Shown: positions 16,584 through 25,077 of the stretch, one piece after another
Numbering within the stretch: position 1 is the first letter of the stretch
Layout: each line of letters starts with the position of its first letter
Assembly (NCBI RefSeq): GCF_001984215.1
Contig: NZ_CP019420.1
Location: forward strand, 3,286,001-3,350,000
Direction of reading: 5' to 3'
Length of the DNA stretch: 64,000 nt
From: Mycobacterium sp. MS1601
Lineage (GTDB): Bacteria > Actinomycetota > Actinomycetes > Mycobacteriales > Mycobacteriaceae
Notes under the pieces: generated by a model
Told to the model about the DNA's origin: nothing
What the model saw: only the letters and a program-made list of their open reading frames with translations
Databases searched by the model: none
Made by a program: the position numbers and the translations under genes

Positions 16584-17784
16584 CCAGCACCGCGGCGATG
16601 GCGGTGGTCAGCGGCACCGACAACGCCAGGGCGATACCGCCAACGGCGGAGCGGGCAACCTCGATGGCCACGCTCTCACTGGTCAGCACATCCGACAGCG
16701 AACGGCCTGCCACGCTGAACAACAGCAGCAAAGGGAGTGAGCTGCCCGCATACGCCAGCACCAGCGTGTAGACGGTACTGGCGATGTGGTCACGGCCCAC
16801 CCGCATGGCGCCGGTGAACACCGCCCGACGCGAGGTGTTCTCGATCGCGGCCAGCTCGAACGCCGTGGACGCCTGCGTCACCGTGACGTCGTTCAGTACG
16901 CCGAGGGAGCCGATGATGAAGCCGGCGAGCAACAGCCCGGTGATCGAGACGTGGCCCAGATATGCGGCCACCTCGTTGTTCTGGTCCTCCGACAGGCCGG
17001 TGAGCTGTGCCAGTTCGATTGCCGCCCAACTCAACACCGCGGCCAGCAGCAGCGACGTCAAGGTTCCCAGCAGCGCCGCAGAGGTGCGCAGGCTGACACC
17101 GTGGGCCAGGTAGATGACCGCATACAGGATGGCGGCCGAGGCCACCAGTGACACCGGCACCGCGGGTGCGCCGTCGCGTAGGGCGGGCAGCAGGAAGATC
17201 ACCAGCACCGCGAACGCCACCACGATCCCGACGATGGCCCGCAGTCCACGCCAGCGGGCCACCGCCACGACGATCACGGCGAATGCCAAGGCCAGACCGA
17301 TCAGCGGCCACGTGCGCTCGTAATCGAAGAACGCGTATGTCGTCGCACCCTGGGCGTCGACTGCCCGGATGATCCGGATGTCTTCGCCCGCGGCCAGATT
17401 GGGCTGCCCCGGAGTGAGGGTGAACTCCAGCAGGGTGGTGGCGCCGGCGTTGGGTCCGGAATCGATGGACACCACCGACTGCACACACTCGCCTGAGTCG
17501 GGCAGTCCCGGAGCAGGTGATGACGTCAACACCTGCCCGGCTGACGGGCTGCCACACGTGCCCAAAGCCGTCGACACCACGTGGCCGCCCTCGGTGGTGA
17601 CCGCGCCGCCCGTCGCGTCCTGGAACGGCAGCGGGATGTCCACCTTCTGCTGGCTGGGCCACAGCAGCACCGCACCGGCGACCGTGGCGACGCCGATGAT
17701 GATCAGCAGACCCACCACCACCTTGGCGGCCAGCGGTCCAAGGGGAGCAGGACCGCTCAGCGAATGCGAATGACCGTGTGCCAT
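16531..17784 (-). CDS. YibE/F family membrane protein
   Basis: 417 residues. After a short cytosolic start and one helix comes an extracytoplasmic loop with two Cys (about 95-130), then seven or more helices. [24 protein letters not shown] text ([11 protein letters not shown]) and the [20 protein letters not shown] segment are hallmarks of the YibE/YibF family. Function is not established; a transport role is often proposed. The start overlaps the lipase stop by one base, so it belongs to the aspC-lipase-YibE/F run. Its 3' end runs 53 bases into rmlA. Confidence 0.88.
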   Translation of the reverse strand: MAHGHSHSLSGPAPLGPLAAKVVVGLLIIIGVATVAGAVLLWPSQQKVDIPLPFQDATGGAVTTEGGHVVSTALGTCGSPSAGQVLTSSPAPGLPDSGECVQSVVSIDSGPNAGATTLLEFTLTPGQPNLAAGEDIRIIRAVDAQGATTYAFFDYERTWPLIGLALAFAVIVVAVARWRGLRAIVGIVVAFAVLVIFLLPALRDGAPAVPVSLVASAAILYAVIYLAHGVSLRTSAALLGTLTSLLLAAVLSWAAIELAQLTGLSEDQNNEVAAYLGHVSITGLLLAGFIIGSLGVLNDVTVTQASTAFELAAIENTSRRAVFTGAMRVGRDHIASTVYTLVLAYAGSSLPLLLLFSVAGRSLSDVLTSESVAIEVARSAVGGIALALSVPLTTAIAAVLATPGAPTTPAGNRHTRT

Positions 17785-18962
17785 CAGCAGTCTGAGGGAG
17801 CTGGCTCACCGGCGAACCGGGCCGCCACCCAGTCATTGAGCGGCGCACCGGGATTCAGTTCATGTCCGGCGTCGTCCACCCTGGTGGCCTCGATGGTGTC
17901 ACCGAGCTCGCAGGCCCGCAGCAAGGCTTCCTCCGTCCACTCCGGCAGCACCAGCTGGTCGTTTCCGCCGTAATACACCGCGATGGGCACCGCGGTGGGC
18001 TGTTGTGGCAGAGCGTAGGAGGCCAGCCGGTCGGTGAGGCGGGCGACGGCCTCGGGGGAGGCCTCTTTGGGTTCCACCCCGCCGGGTGTGCACGCTGTCG
18101 TCTCGTCGAAGCCCGCGGGGAGGTAGTCGGAGGGCACCACCTCGGGGTCGACGGCGGCCAGGCCCATGACGATCAGTGGAAACACCGTCTTCTGCTGGTC
18201 GGTGAGTTGGGTGGGGTTGCCGAGGTGGCTGACGTCCAGTGCCGGGGCAACCGCGGCCGCACCCAGCAGTTGCAGCCCGTCGCCATACTCCTTGCCGTAT
18301 TCAGCCGCGGCGAACGCCGCCTGCCCGCCTTGGGAGTTGCCGACGGCGACCCATCGATCGGACAGGTCGGGGTCCACAGCGCGGGCCGCACGGACCGCGT
18401 CGATGACGTTGAATGCCGCCGATTTCGGCTCCAGGTACGGGTGCACCTGCTTGGGTTCTGCTCCGATCTCGCCCAGGCCCACGTAGTCGGTGTACGCCAC
18501 GGCGTAACCCTGGTCCAGGATGCCGCCGACGAAGCTGATACTGCCGGCGAGTTCCTTGTCGCCGGTGGGGCCGCAGCCCGTCGACACCCCGGAGGTGAAG
18601 TGGGCGTAGCTGACCACCGGCCAGCCACCCGCTGGTGCGTCTCCCGGGGGGACGAAGAACGCCCCGCTGACCACCGTCGGTGCGCCGGTGATGCCGGACG
18701 TCGAGCGGTAGACCATCTTGGTGGCCGAGGAGCCCTGCGGCAGCTTGGACATGTCGAAGGACGTCTGGTCGGTGGAGGTGATCACCTGGCCCCGGGCTGC
18801 CCAGTCCGGCGGCGCGATGGCCGGCATTTCCCGGGTGTAAGCGATGGGCTGCTGCGCCCGTTCGATCGGAACGTCCGCTGAGAGGGCGGCCGACCCGCTA
18901 CATCCGGCAGCGACAAGAACCGTTAGCAGTATTGCCGGCAGGATCCGGAAAGGAGAGCGCAC
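17784..18962 (-). CDS. Secreted lipase, LIP family, predicted lipoprotein
   Basis: 392 residues from GTG 18962. Lipobox-type signal peptide: LLTVLVAAGCSG, so Cys21 should be lipidated and the enzyme held on the outer face of the membrane. The body matches the secretory lipase family (LIP, fungal CalA-like): NSQGGQAAFAAAEYG nucleophile elbow, AYTDYVGLGE, DAVRAARAV, and a late DAGHELNPGAPL histidine. Substrate is probably an acylglycerol or other ester. The gene starts directly at the aspC stop codon and overlaps the next gene, forming an operon. Confidence 0.87.
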   Translation of the reverse strand: MRSPFRILPAILLTVLVAAGCSGSAALSADVPIERAQQPIAYTREMPAIAPPDWAARGQVITSTDQTSFDMSKLPQGSSATKMVYRSTSGITGAPTVVSGAFFVPPGDAPAGGWPVVSYAHFTSGVSTGCGPTGDKELAGSISFVGGILDQGYAVAYTDYVGLGEIGAEPKQVHPYLEPKSAAFNVIDAVRAARAVDPDLSDRWVAVGNSQGGQAAFAAAEYGKEYGDGLQLLGAAAVAPALDVSHLGNPTQLTDQQKTVFPLIVMGLAAVDPEVVPSDYLPAGFDETTACTPGGVEPKEASPEAVARLTDRLASYALPQQPTAVPIAVYYGGNDQLVLPEWTEEALLRACELGDTIEATRVDDAGHELNPGAPLNDWVAARFAGEPAPSDC

Positions 18963-20228
18963 CTATTGACGGTAGCTCGCCAGGAAGTTGCCCAGACGTT
19001 CGATGGCGTCGGCGAGGTCACGCGACCACGGAAGTGTGACGATTCGGAGGTGATCTGGTGCGGGCCAATTGAATCCTGTGCCCTGCACCACAAGGATCTT
19101 CTCCTGTAGAAGCAGATCGAGCACCAGTTGCTCGTCGTCGTGGATGTCGTAGACCTCGGGGTCCAACCGCGGGAACGCATAGAGCGCACCTTGGGGCTTC
19201 ACACAGGAGACTCCGGGGATCTCATTGAGCTTGTTCCAGGCGACGTCGCGTTGTTCTCGCAGGCGCCCGCCCGGCAACACCAGGTCCTCGATGCTCTGAT
19301 GCCCGCCTAGTGCCACCTGGATGGCGTGCTGCGCAGGCACATTGGGGCACAGTCGCATGCTGGCCAGCAGGCTGATGCCCTCGAGGAAACTGCTCGCGTG
19401 TTCTTTGGGGCCGGTGATGACCAGCCAGCCGGACCGGTAACCGGCCACGCGGTAGGCCTTGGACAGGCCGTTGAACGTCAAAGTGAGCAGATCGGGAGCC
19501 AGCGTCGCGAGGCTGGTGTGCTCAGCGTCGTCGTAGAGGATCTTGTCGTAGATCTCGTCGGCCAGCAGCAACAGCTGATGCTTGCGCGCCAGCTCGACCA
19601 TCTGCTCCAGGATCTCGCGGCTGTACACCGCACCTGTCGGGTTGTTCGGGTTGATCACCACCAGCGCCTTGGTGCGGTCGGTGATCTTGGACTCCAGGTC
19701 CGCGATATCGGGATTCCAGCCCTGGGTCTCGTCGCACAGGTAGTGCACCGGGGTGCCGCCGGCCAGTGCCGTCGACGCGGTCCACAGCGGATAGTCGGGG
19801 GCCGGGATGAGCACCTGGTCGCCGTTGTCCAACAGCGCCTGCAGGGTCATGGTGATGAGCTCGGAGACACCGTTGCCGAGGTAGACGTCATCGATGTCGA
19901 ACTTGGGGAACCCGTCTACCAGTTCGTAGCGGGTGAAGACCGCGCGGCGGGCGCTGACGATGCCCTTGGAGTCGGAGTAGCCCTGGGCGTACGGCAGCGA
20001 CTGGATGATGTCGCGCATGATCACGTCGGGGGCTTCGAAGCCGAACGGCGCGGGGTTGCCGATGTTGAGTTTGAGGATCCGGTGGCCCTCGTTCTCCAGC
20101 CGGGTAGCGTGCTCGGCGATCGGCCCGCGGATCTCGTAGAGGACGTCCTGCAGCTTCGTCGACTGAGTGAAGACGCGCTGCCGGGTCCCCTGGCCGGTCT
20201 GATGCCAAGGAAGCTGGTGTGTGCTCAC
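18963..20228 (-). CDS. aspC: Pyridoxal-phosphate aminotransferase (AspC/AlaT type)
   Basis: 421 residues. Class I fold: NIGNPAPFGFEAPDV, YLGNGVSELI, INPNNPTGAVYSREIL, LADEIYDKI and the PLP lysine in TFNGLSKAYRVAGYRSGW. Transfers amino groups between aspartate or alanine and 2-oxoglutarate or pyruvate; the sequence resembles the alanine-type AlaA of enteric bacteria as much as AspC. Corresponds to Rv0337c, annotated aspC in M. tuberculosis. It is the first gene of a three-gene minus-strand run. Confidence 0.92.
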   Translation of the reverse strand: MSTHQLPWHQTGQGTRQRVFTQSTKLQDVLYEIRGPIAEHATRLENEGHRILKLNIGNPAPFGFEAPDVIMRDIIQSLPYAQGYSDSKGIVSARRAVFTRYELVDGFPKFDIDDVYLGNGVSELITMTLQALLDNGDQVLIPAPDYPLWTASTALAGGTPVHYLCDETQGWNPDIADLESKITDRTKALVVINPNNPTGAVYSREILEQMVELARKHQLLLLADEIYDKILYDDAEHTSLATLAPDLLTLTFNGLSKAYRVAGYRSGWLVITGPKEHASSFLEGISLLASMRLCPNVPAQHAIQVALGGHQSIEDLVLPGGRLREQRDVAWNKLNEIPGVSCVKPQGALYAFPRLDPEVYDIHDDEQLVLDLLLQEKILVVQGTGFNWPAPDHLRIVTLPWSRDLADAIERLGNFLASYRQ

Positions 20229-20388
20229 GCAGACGAGTCTCCCACGGTTGTCTATGCAATTTTGCGGCCGGACACCATGGGTCGTGCATGCTTGATTGCG
20301 ATTCGCCTACAGTTCGGACACAGTCTCGCTGATTCCTGGATGACGACTGTTAACTTGCTGCGTCACTATCGGTCGGAAGGCGCAGGGA

Positions 20389-20805
20389 ATGAACAAGCTG
20401 ACAATCACGGGTGTGCTGGCGACGGTCGCGGCGTCAGCCGTCGTTGCTGGGAGCTTCGCTGCTCCGGCGCTCGCAGAGCCGGCTCCCTTCAACGGCACCT
20501 ACGTCGGCGGTGACGCCGAGAACTACTGGACCGTCGCCACCGCCTGCGCCACCGAGGGCTGCACGGGCACCGTGTCCAGCAACCAGGGCTGGCAGGTGCC
20601 GACCAAGATGGTGGGGGGCCTGTGGCACTTCATCATCACCAAGCCGGACGGCGCCATCTGCGCCGACGGCAGCTACGCCCCCGCCTACATCGAGGTCGAG
20701 GTGGACCCGGCTTCACTGAACGGCATCGTCTCGCTCGACGACAACTACAGCTGCCCGGGCGGCACCGTCACGCACTCGCCGTTCAAGCTCACCAAGGTCG
20801 GTTAG
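20389..20805 (+). CDS. Small secreted protein of unknown function
   Basis: 138 residues from ATG 20389. Clear signal peptide (KLTITGVLATVAASAVVAGSFAAPALA, cut before EPAP). The mature 110 residues are beta-rich with four Cys, likely two disulfides (CATEGC and CADG with CPGG), and several Trp/Tyr. No family recognised; similar small Cys-containing exported proteins are common in mycobacteria. It is transcribed divergently from aspC, and its last 17 bases overlap the nucleoside hydrolase gene. Confidence 0.78.
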   Translation: MNKLTITGVLATVAASAVVAGSFAAPALAEPAPFNGTYVGGDAENYWTVATACATEGCTGTVSSNQGWQVPTKMVGGLWHFIITKPDGAICADGSYAPAYIEVEVDPASLNGIVSLDDNYSCPGGTVTHSPFKLTKVG

Positions 20806-21790
20806 CTCGATTGGTGAACTCGGCCCACTTCGCTTGGAACTCTTCGGGATTCAGCGTCGTCTCGACATGGGCGCCCACCTGGCGGAACGACGCCGGATCC
20901 AGCAGAGCCAGTGCCGTCGACTGATCCCAGAACAGGGTGCGCCCGCCGTAACCGGACTGCTCCCAGGTGTCCAGGGCCCAGCTGTTCGGATGGTTGAGCA
21001 GGATCTGCTTGAGGGTGTTGGGTAGCCCCTCGTCGCCCAGTGCGCGCACCATGGCCAGCGTCGGCCCGAACACCGTTGCCACGCAGCCGTCGCGGTTGGG
21101 GGTGAGGTCGCAGTCGCCGCGCGGGACGTCGACAAACACGTGATCCAGGCCCGGAAGTTGTTGACGGAAGGCTTGTTCGCAGGACGGCCGGTCGTAGACG
21201 CAGTTGAACGATTCGCCGGCTTCGAGTTCGGGATCACCCTCGAGAGGGCGGCCGGTGATGACGACGCGGCCGATTCGGTGGCGCAGGGTGGGGCTGTAGT
21301 TCACGAATGAGGTGAACGCGCCGATCACCAACACATCGACCGTCTGGCATCCTGCGGTGGCCTCGGCAACCTCGCGGACGTAGTCGGGCTGGACGGGCGC
21401 AGGTGGCAGCGCGGTGGGCAGGAAATTGTTCAGTCGGTTCATCAGGGTGCGGAACACCAGCACGTAATCGCCGAACGTTGCCGCGATATCGGGTTCGGGG
21501 CGGTGGACGCCCGCCCCGACGATCACCGGGATCTCGCGCCGGCCCGGTTCGGCGATCAGCCGTTTGACGGCCGAGGCGCCCAGTGCGGGCAGCGTGTAGC
21601 CCTCGGTGGTGACGATGGCCGCAACATCCCGGCCGCCGATGACGGCCGGGATGGTCATCAGGTCGTCGATGTCGAAATCGGTGTCGATCACAACGCAGTC
21701 GTGCGGCTCTGCGGCGGTGGGGGCTGTCGTGGCACCCGCCATCAGCAGTGCCGCGAGTGCACCCAATGCGAGTCTTCGGATTGGGTGCAC
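20789..21790 (-). CDS. Exported nucleoside hydrolase-like protein
   Basis: 333 residues from GTG 21790; GTG 21832 would give 347 residues but overlap etfD by 26 bases. A signal peptide precedes AEPHD (RRLALGALAALLMAGATTAPTAA). The Ca-binding start motif reads DTDFDIDD, a variant of the usual DTDxGxDD, followed by VTTEGYTLPALGA and later NSWALDTWEQ, as in inosine-uridine-preferring nucleoside hydrolases. It would cut ribose from nucleosides outside the membrane, perhaps for salvage. The variant motif leaves substrate and activity uncertain. Confidence 0.8.
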   Translation of the reverse strand: MHPIRRLALGALAALLMAGATTAPTAAEPHDCVVIDTDFDIDDLMTIPAVIGGRDVAAIVTTEGYTLPALGASAVKRLIAEPGRREIPVIVGAGVHRPEPDIAATFGDYVLVFRTLMNRLNNFLPTALPPAPVQPDYVREVAEATAGCQTVDVLVIGAFTSFVNYSPTLRHRIGRVVITGRPLEGDPELEAGESFNCVYDRPSCEQAFRQQLPGLDHVFVDVPRGDCDLTPNRDGCVATVFGPTLAMVRALGDEGLPNTLKQILLNHPNSWALDTWEQSGYGGRTLFWDQSTALALLDPASFRQVGAHVETTLNPEEFQAKWAEFTNRANRPW

Positions 21791-21806
21791 TCTCGGCGTA
21801 GAGGGC

Positions 21807-24800
21807 TCAGCGCTTACCGGGGCGGCGGGCACCCTTGGCGATGCCCAGGCCCTTCACCGGCGGCTCGTCACCGACCACGCGGGTTTGGCCGTTGCCGGAG
21901 CCGGTGGGCGACGGAGCCGGTTCCTGCGCCGCGGGGGCTTCGGGTTCCGGGGTTGGCTCGGGAGCCGAGGCGGGCTTGGACGCCGGTGCCTTCTTGGCAC
22001 CGGGGCGACGGGCACCGGGAGCGATACCGAGGCCCTTCACCGGCGGCTCCGGTGTGGCGGGCTCGGGCTCGGCAGCCGGTTCTGGTGCAGCCTCGACGAC
22101 GGGCGCTTGCGCCTTGGGTGCGGCGGGAGCGGCCTTCTTGGCGCCGGGGCGACGTGCGCCCGCGGCGATGCCCAGACCCTTGACCGGGGGTTCGGCCTTG
22201 GGAGTCTCCGGAGCCTCGGCAGGTTCGGCTTCGGGGGCTGACGCCGGTGCCGCCGCGGCCGGGGCGGCCTTCTTTGCACCCGGACGTTTGGCGCCGGCAG
22301 CCAAGCCCAGGCCCTTGACGGGCGGAGCTTCGGCTTTGGGTGCCTCCTCGGCCTTGGCCGGTTCGGCCGCCGGTGCTGCGGCAGCCTTCTTGGCGCCTGG
22401 GCGTTTTGCGCCGCCTGCGATGCCGAGACCCTTGACCGGTGCGGCTTCGGTTTTGGCTTCGGCGGGAGCGGGAGCGGGGGCGGCCTTCTTGGCGCCGGGA
22501 CGCTTGGCCCCACCGGCCATACCCAGACCCTTCACCGGGGCCTGTGTCTTGACCTCGGCCGGAGCTTCCTGGACTTCTTCTTCGACTTCGACCTCGGCGG
22601 GCGCTTCGGCTTCTGTCTGGGCCAGTGCTTGGGCCTTTTCGGAGGCACGCTTTTCGGCCTCCTCGGCGGCGGTGCCCTTGGCGGGCAACGTCACCGAACT
22701 CAGATCCAGCGAGTTCAGCAGCAACTGCGCCACGTCGAGAACTTCGACCTTCTCGATGTCTCGGGTGGCGGCCACGTCGTCGACACCGTCGGTCATCATG
22801 ACGCGGCAGAACGGGCAGCCGGTCGCGATCTTGGAGGCGCCGGTGTCGATGGCCTCCTCGGTGCGCTCGACGTTCACACGTTTGCCGATGTGCTCTTCCA
22901 TCCACATCCGGGCGCCGCCGGCACCACAGCACAGGCCCCGATCAGCGTGGCGCGGCATCTCCTTGAGCGTCGCGCCCGAAGCGCCCACCAGATCGCGCGG
23001 AGCTTCGTAGACCTTGTTGTGCCGCCCCAGGTAGCAGGGGTCGTGATAGGTGATGTCCTGAGACACGGAGTTCACCGGGATCAGTTTCTTGTCCCGCACC
23101 AGTCGGTTGAGCAGCTGCGTGTGGTGCAGCACGGTGTAGTTGGCGCCGACCTGGGAGTACTCCCGGCCCAGGGTGTTGAAACAGTGCGGGCAGGTGACGA
23201 CGATCTTGCGGTCGACGGTCTCGACGCCCTCGAAGAGGTCGTTGATGGTCTCGATGTTCTGCGCGGCGAGCTGCTGGAACAGGAACTCGTTGCCCGAGCG
23301 TCGGGCCGAGTCACCGGTGCACGTCTCACCGTCGCCGAGCACCAGGAACTTCACGCCGGCCACGGCGAGCAACTCGGCGACGGCCTTGGTGGTTCTCTTG
23401 GCGCGGTCCTCGTAGGCGCCCGCGCAGCCCACCCAGAAGAGGTATTCGTAGCCGGCGAAGGAGTCGACGTCCTTGCCGTAGACCGGGATGTCGAACTCGA
23501 CCTCATCGATCCAGGTCAGACGGTCCTTGGCGTTCTGGCCCCAGGGGTTGCCCTTGTTCTCCAGGTTCTTGAACAGCACGCCGAGTTCGGAGGGGAACTC
23601 GGATTCCATCAGCACCTGGTAGCGGCGCATGTCGACGATGTGGTCGATGTGCTCGATATCGACGGGGCACTGCTCGACGCAGGCACCACAGGTGGTGCAG
23701 GACCACAGCACGTCGGGGTCGATGACGCCGCCCTGCTCCAGGGTGCCCACCAGCGGACGCAGCGCCTGGTCCGGACCGGAGCCCATGATGCGCTCGAAAC
23801 CGGACTCCGGAACATGCTCGTGCGAATGCTCTTCGGAATGCTTCTCCCCGCGGATCTCCTCGCCCAGCCCACCCTCGGGGGTGTTCTCCAGCGGGGTCTC
23901 CTTGTCGCCCAGGATGTAGGGCGCCTTCGCGAACAGGTGGTCGCGCAGGTTCATGATGACGAGCTTGGGAGACAGCGGCTTGCCGGTGTTCCAGGCCGGG
24001 CACTGTGACTGGCAGCGGCCGCACTCGGTGCACGTGGTGAAGTCGAGATAACCCTTCCAGGTGAAGTCCTCGATCTTGCCGCGGCCCAGGATGTCGTCCT
24101 CGCCCGGATCCTCGAAGTTGATGAGTTTGCCACCGGACTCCATGGGCAGCAGCGGACCCAGGCCGTCGGGCAGCCGCTTGAAGGTGACGTTGATGGGCGC
24201 CAGGCCAATGTGCAAGTGCTTGGAATGCAGCACGATCAGCAGGAACACCAGCATGACGCCGATGTGCGCGAGCAGCGCCACCGTCTCGATGACGTGGTTG
24301 GCGGTGTGACCCAGCGGCTCCAGCACGATCGCCAGACCGTGGGACAGGAAGGCGCCCCAGCCGTAGGGGAAAGCCTCACCGAGATTGTTGACCGCGGCGG
24401 CCCGGAAGATTGCGTAGGTCAGGATGACCAGGAAGATCATGAACAGGATCAGCCAGGCGCCGCCGGTGTGGGAGCCGTAGAACCGCGAGTCGCGGCCGTA
24501 CTCCTTCGGCTCGGAACGCAGCCGGATGATCGAGAAGACGATGATGCCCAGCAGCACGGCCAGGGCGAAGAAGTCCTGTAGGAAGCCCAGCGCATCCCAG
24601 CGGCCCACGAGCGGGATGTGGAACTCGGGGTTGAACAGCACGCCGTAGGCCTCGAGGTACACCGACGCCAGGATGAAGAAGCCCCACATGGTGAAGAAAT
24701 GGGCGATACCGGGCAGGTTCCACTTGAGCAGTTTCGCCTGACCGAGCACCTCAGTGAACTGCGCTTTGATCCGATCGGGTACGTCGTCCTTGCGCCCGGC

Positions 24801-24929
24801 GGCGTCGCTGATGGGCTGTCCGGAGCGAATCAAGTTAACGAGCCAGAGCACCCGCTTGACGGCCAGAGCGGCAACCACGGCCGTCGCGAGCAGGCCGATT
24901 ACCAGCCTGATCCATTCCAAGGTGCCCAC
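21807..24929 (-). CDS. etfD: Membrane Fe-S oxidoreductase EtfD (Rv0338c-like)
   Basis: 1040 residues. N-terminal 270 residues form about six helices of a respiratory gamma-subunit type with His residues for heme. Then two 4Fe-4S motifs, CTECGRCQSQCP and CTTCGACVEQCP, and two CCG domains (GCAGAYED; DPCYLGRHNKVYEAP with CCGAGGARMW). The homolog Rv0338c was named EtfD: it takes electrons from the electron-transfer flavoprotein during fatty-acid beta-oxidation and passes them to the quinone pool. The last 260 residues are an added Ala/Pro/Glu-rich tail with six repeats of the type VKGLGIAxGARRPGAKKA. Two palindromes lie in its promoter region. Confidence 0.92.
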   Translation of the reverse strand: MGTLEWIRLVIGLLATAVVAALAVKRVLWLVNLIRSGQPISDAAGRKDDVPDRIKAQFTEVLGQAKLLKWNLPGIAHFFTMWGFFILASVYLEAYGVLFNPEFHIPLVGRWDALGFLQDFFALAVLLGIIVFSIIRLRSEPKEYGRDSRFYGSHTGGAWLILFMIFLVILTYAIFRAAAVNNLGEAFPYGWGAFLSHGLAIVLEPLGHTANHVIETVALLAHIGVMLVFLLIVLHSKHLHIGLAPINVTFKRLPDGLGPLLPMESGGKLINFEDPGEDDILGRGKIEDFTWKGYLDFTTCTECGRCQSQCPAWNTGKPLSPKLVIMNLRDHLFAKAPYILGDKETPLENTPEGGLGEEIRGEKHSEEHSHEHVPESGFERIMGSGPDQALRPLVGTLEQGGVIDPDVLWSCTTCGACVEQCPVDIEHIDHIVDMRRYQVLMESEFPSELGVLFKNLENKGNPWGQNAKDRLTWIDEVEFDIPVYGKDVDSFAGYEYLFWVGCAGAYEDRAKRTTKAVAELLAVAGVKFLVLGDGETCTGDSARRSGNEFLFQQLAAQNIETINDLFEGVETVDRKIVVTCPHCFNTLGREYSQVGANYTVLHHTQLLNRLVRDKKLIPVNSVSQDITYHDPCYLGRHNKVYEAPRDLVGASGATLKEMPRHADRGLCCGAGGARMWMEEHIGKRVNVERTEEAIDTGASKIATGCPFCRVMMTDGVDDVAATRDIEKVEVLDVAQLLLNSLDLSSVTLPAKGTAAEEAEKRASEKAQALAQTEAEAPAEVEVEEEVQEAPAEVKTQAPVKGLGMAGGAKRPGAKKAAPAPAPAEAKTEAAPVKGLGIAGGAKRPGAKKAAAAPAAEPAKAEEAPKAEAPPVKGLGLAAGAKRPGAKKAAPAAAAPASAPEAEPAEAPETPKAEPPVKGLGIAAGARRPGAKKAAPAAPKAQAPVVEAAPEPAAEPEPATPEPPVKGLGIAPGARRPGAKKAPASKPASAPEPTPEPEAPAAQEPAPSPTGSGNGQTRVVGDEPPVKGLGIAKGARRPGKR
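21810..22540 (-). repeat. Six-fold degenerate repeat in the EtfD C-terminal tail
   Basis: Six copies of a unit of about 18 residues, PVKGLGxAxGAxRPGAKKA, are spaced by 20-40 residue Ala/Pro/Glu linkers. The last copy ends the protein with RRPGKR. At DNA level the copies are similar but not identical, so they are old or under purifying selection. Confidence 0.85.
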
Positions 24930-24947
24930 AAGTACCTCCCCAATCGA

Positions 24948-24989
24948 AGTTACTCGAAGGTAACTTATTGGATGTTACCGGTCGGTAAC
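24948..24989. promoter_or_regulatory. Two GTTAC/GTAAC palindromes upstream of etfD
   Basis: AGTTAC-TCGAAG-GTAACT at 24948-24965 and GTTACC-GGTC-GGTAAC at 24974-24989 are two perfect 6+6 inverted repeats, placed 19-60 bases before the etfD start. They look like twin sites for a dimeric TetR-type repressor; a lipid-metabolism regulator would fit the role of EtfD but is inferred. Confidence 0.6.
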
Positions 24990-25077
24990 TTAAGCGCGAT
25001 GCAGCTCATAGTTACATCCCGGCGCAAATGTCCGCTACGGAGGCTTACCTAACTTGGGCGCAAATGTGGTGCGGGTC

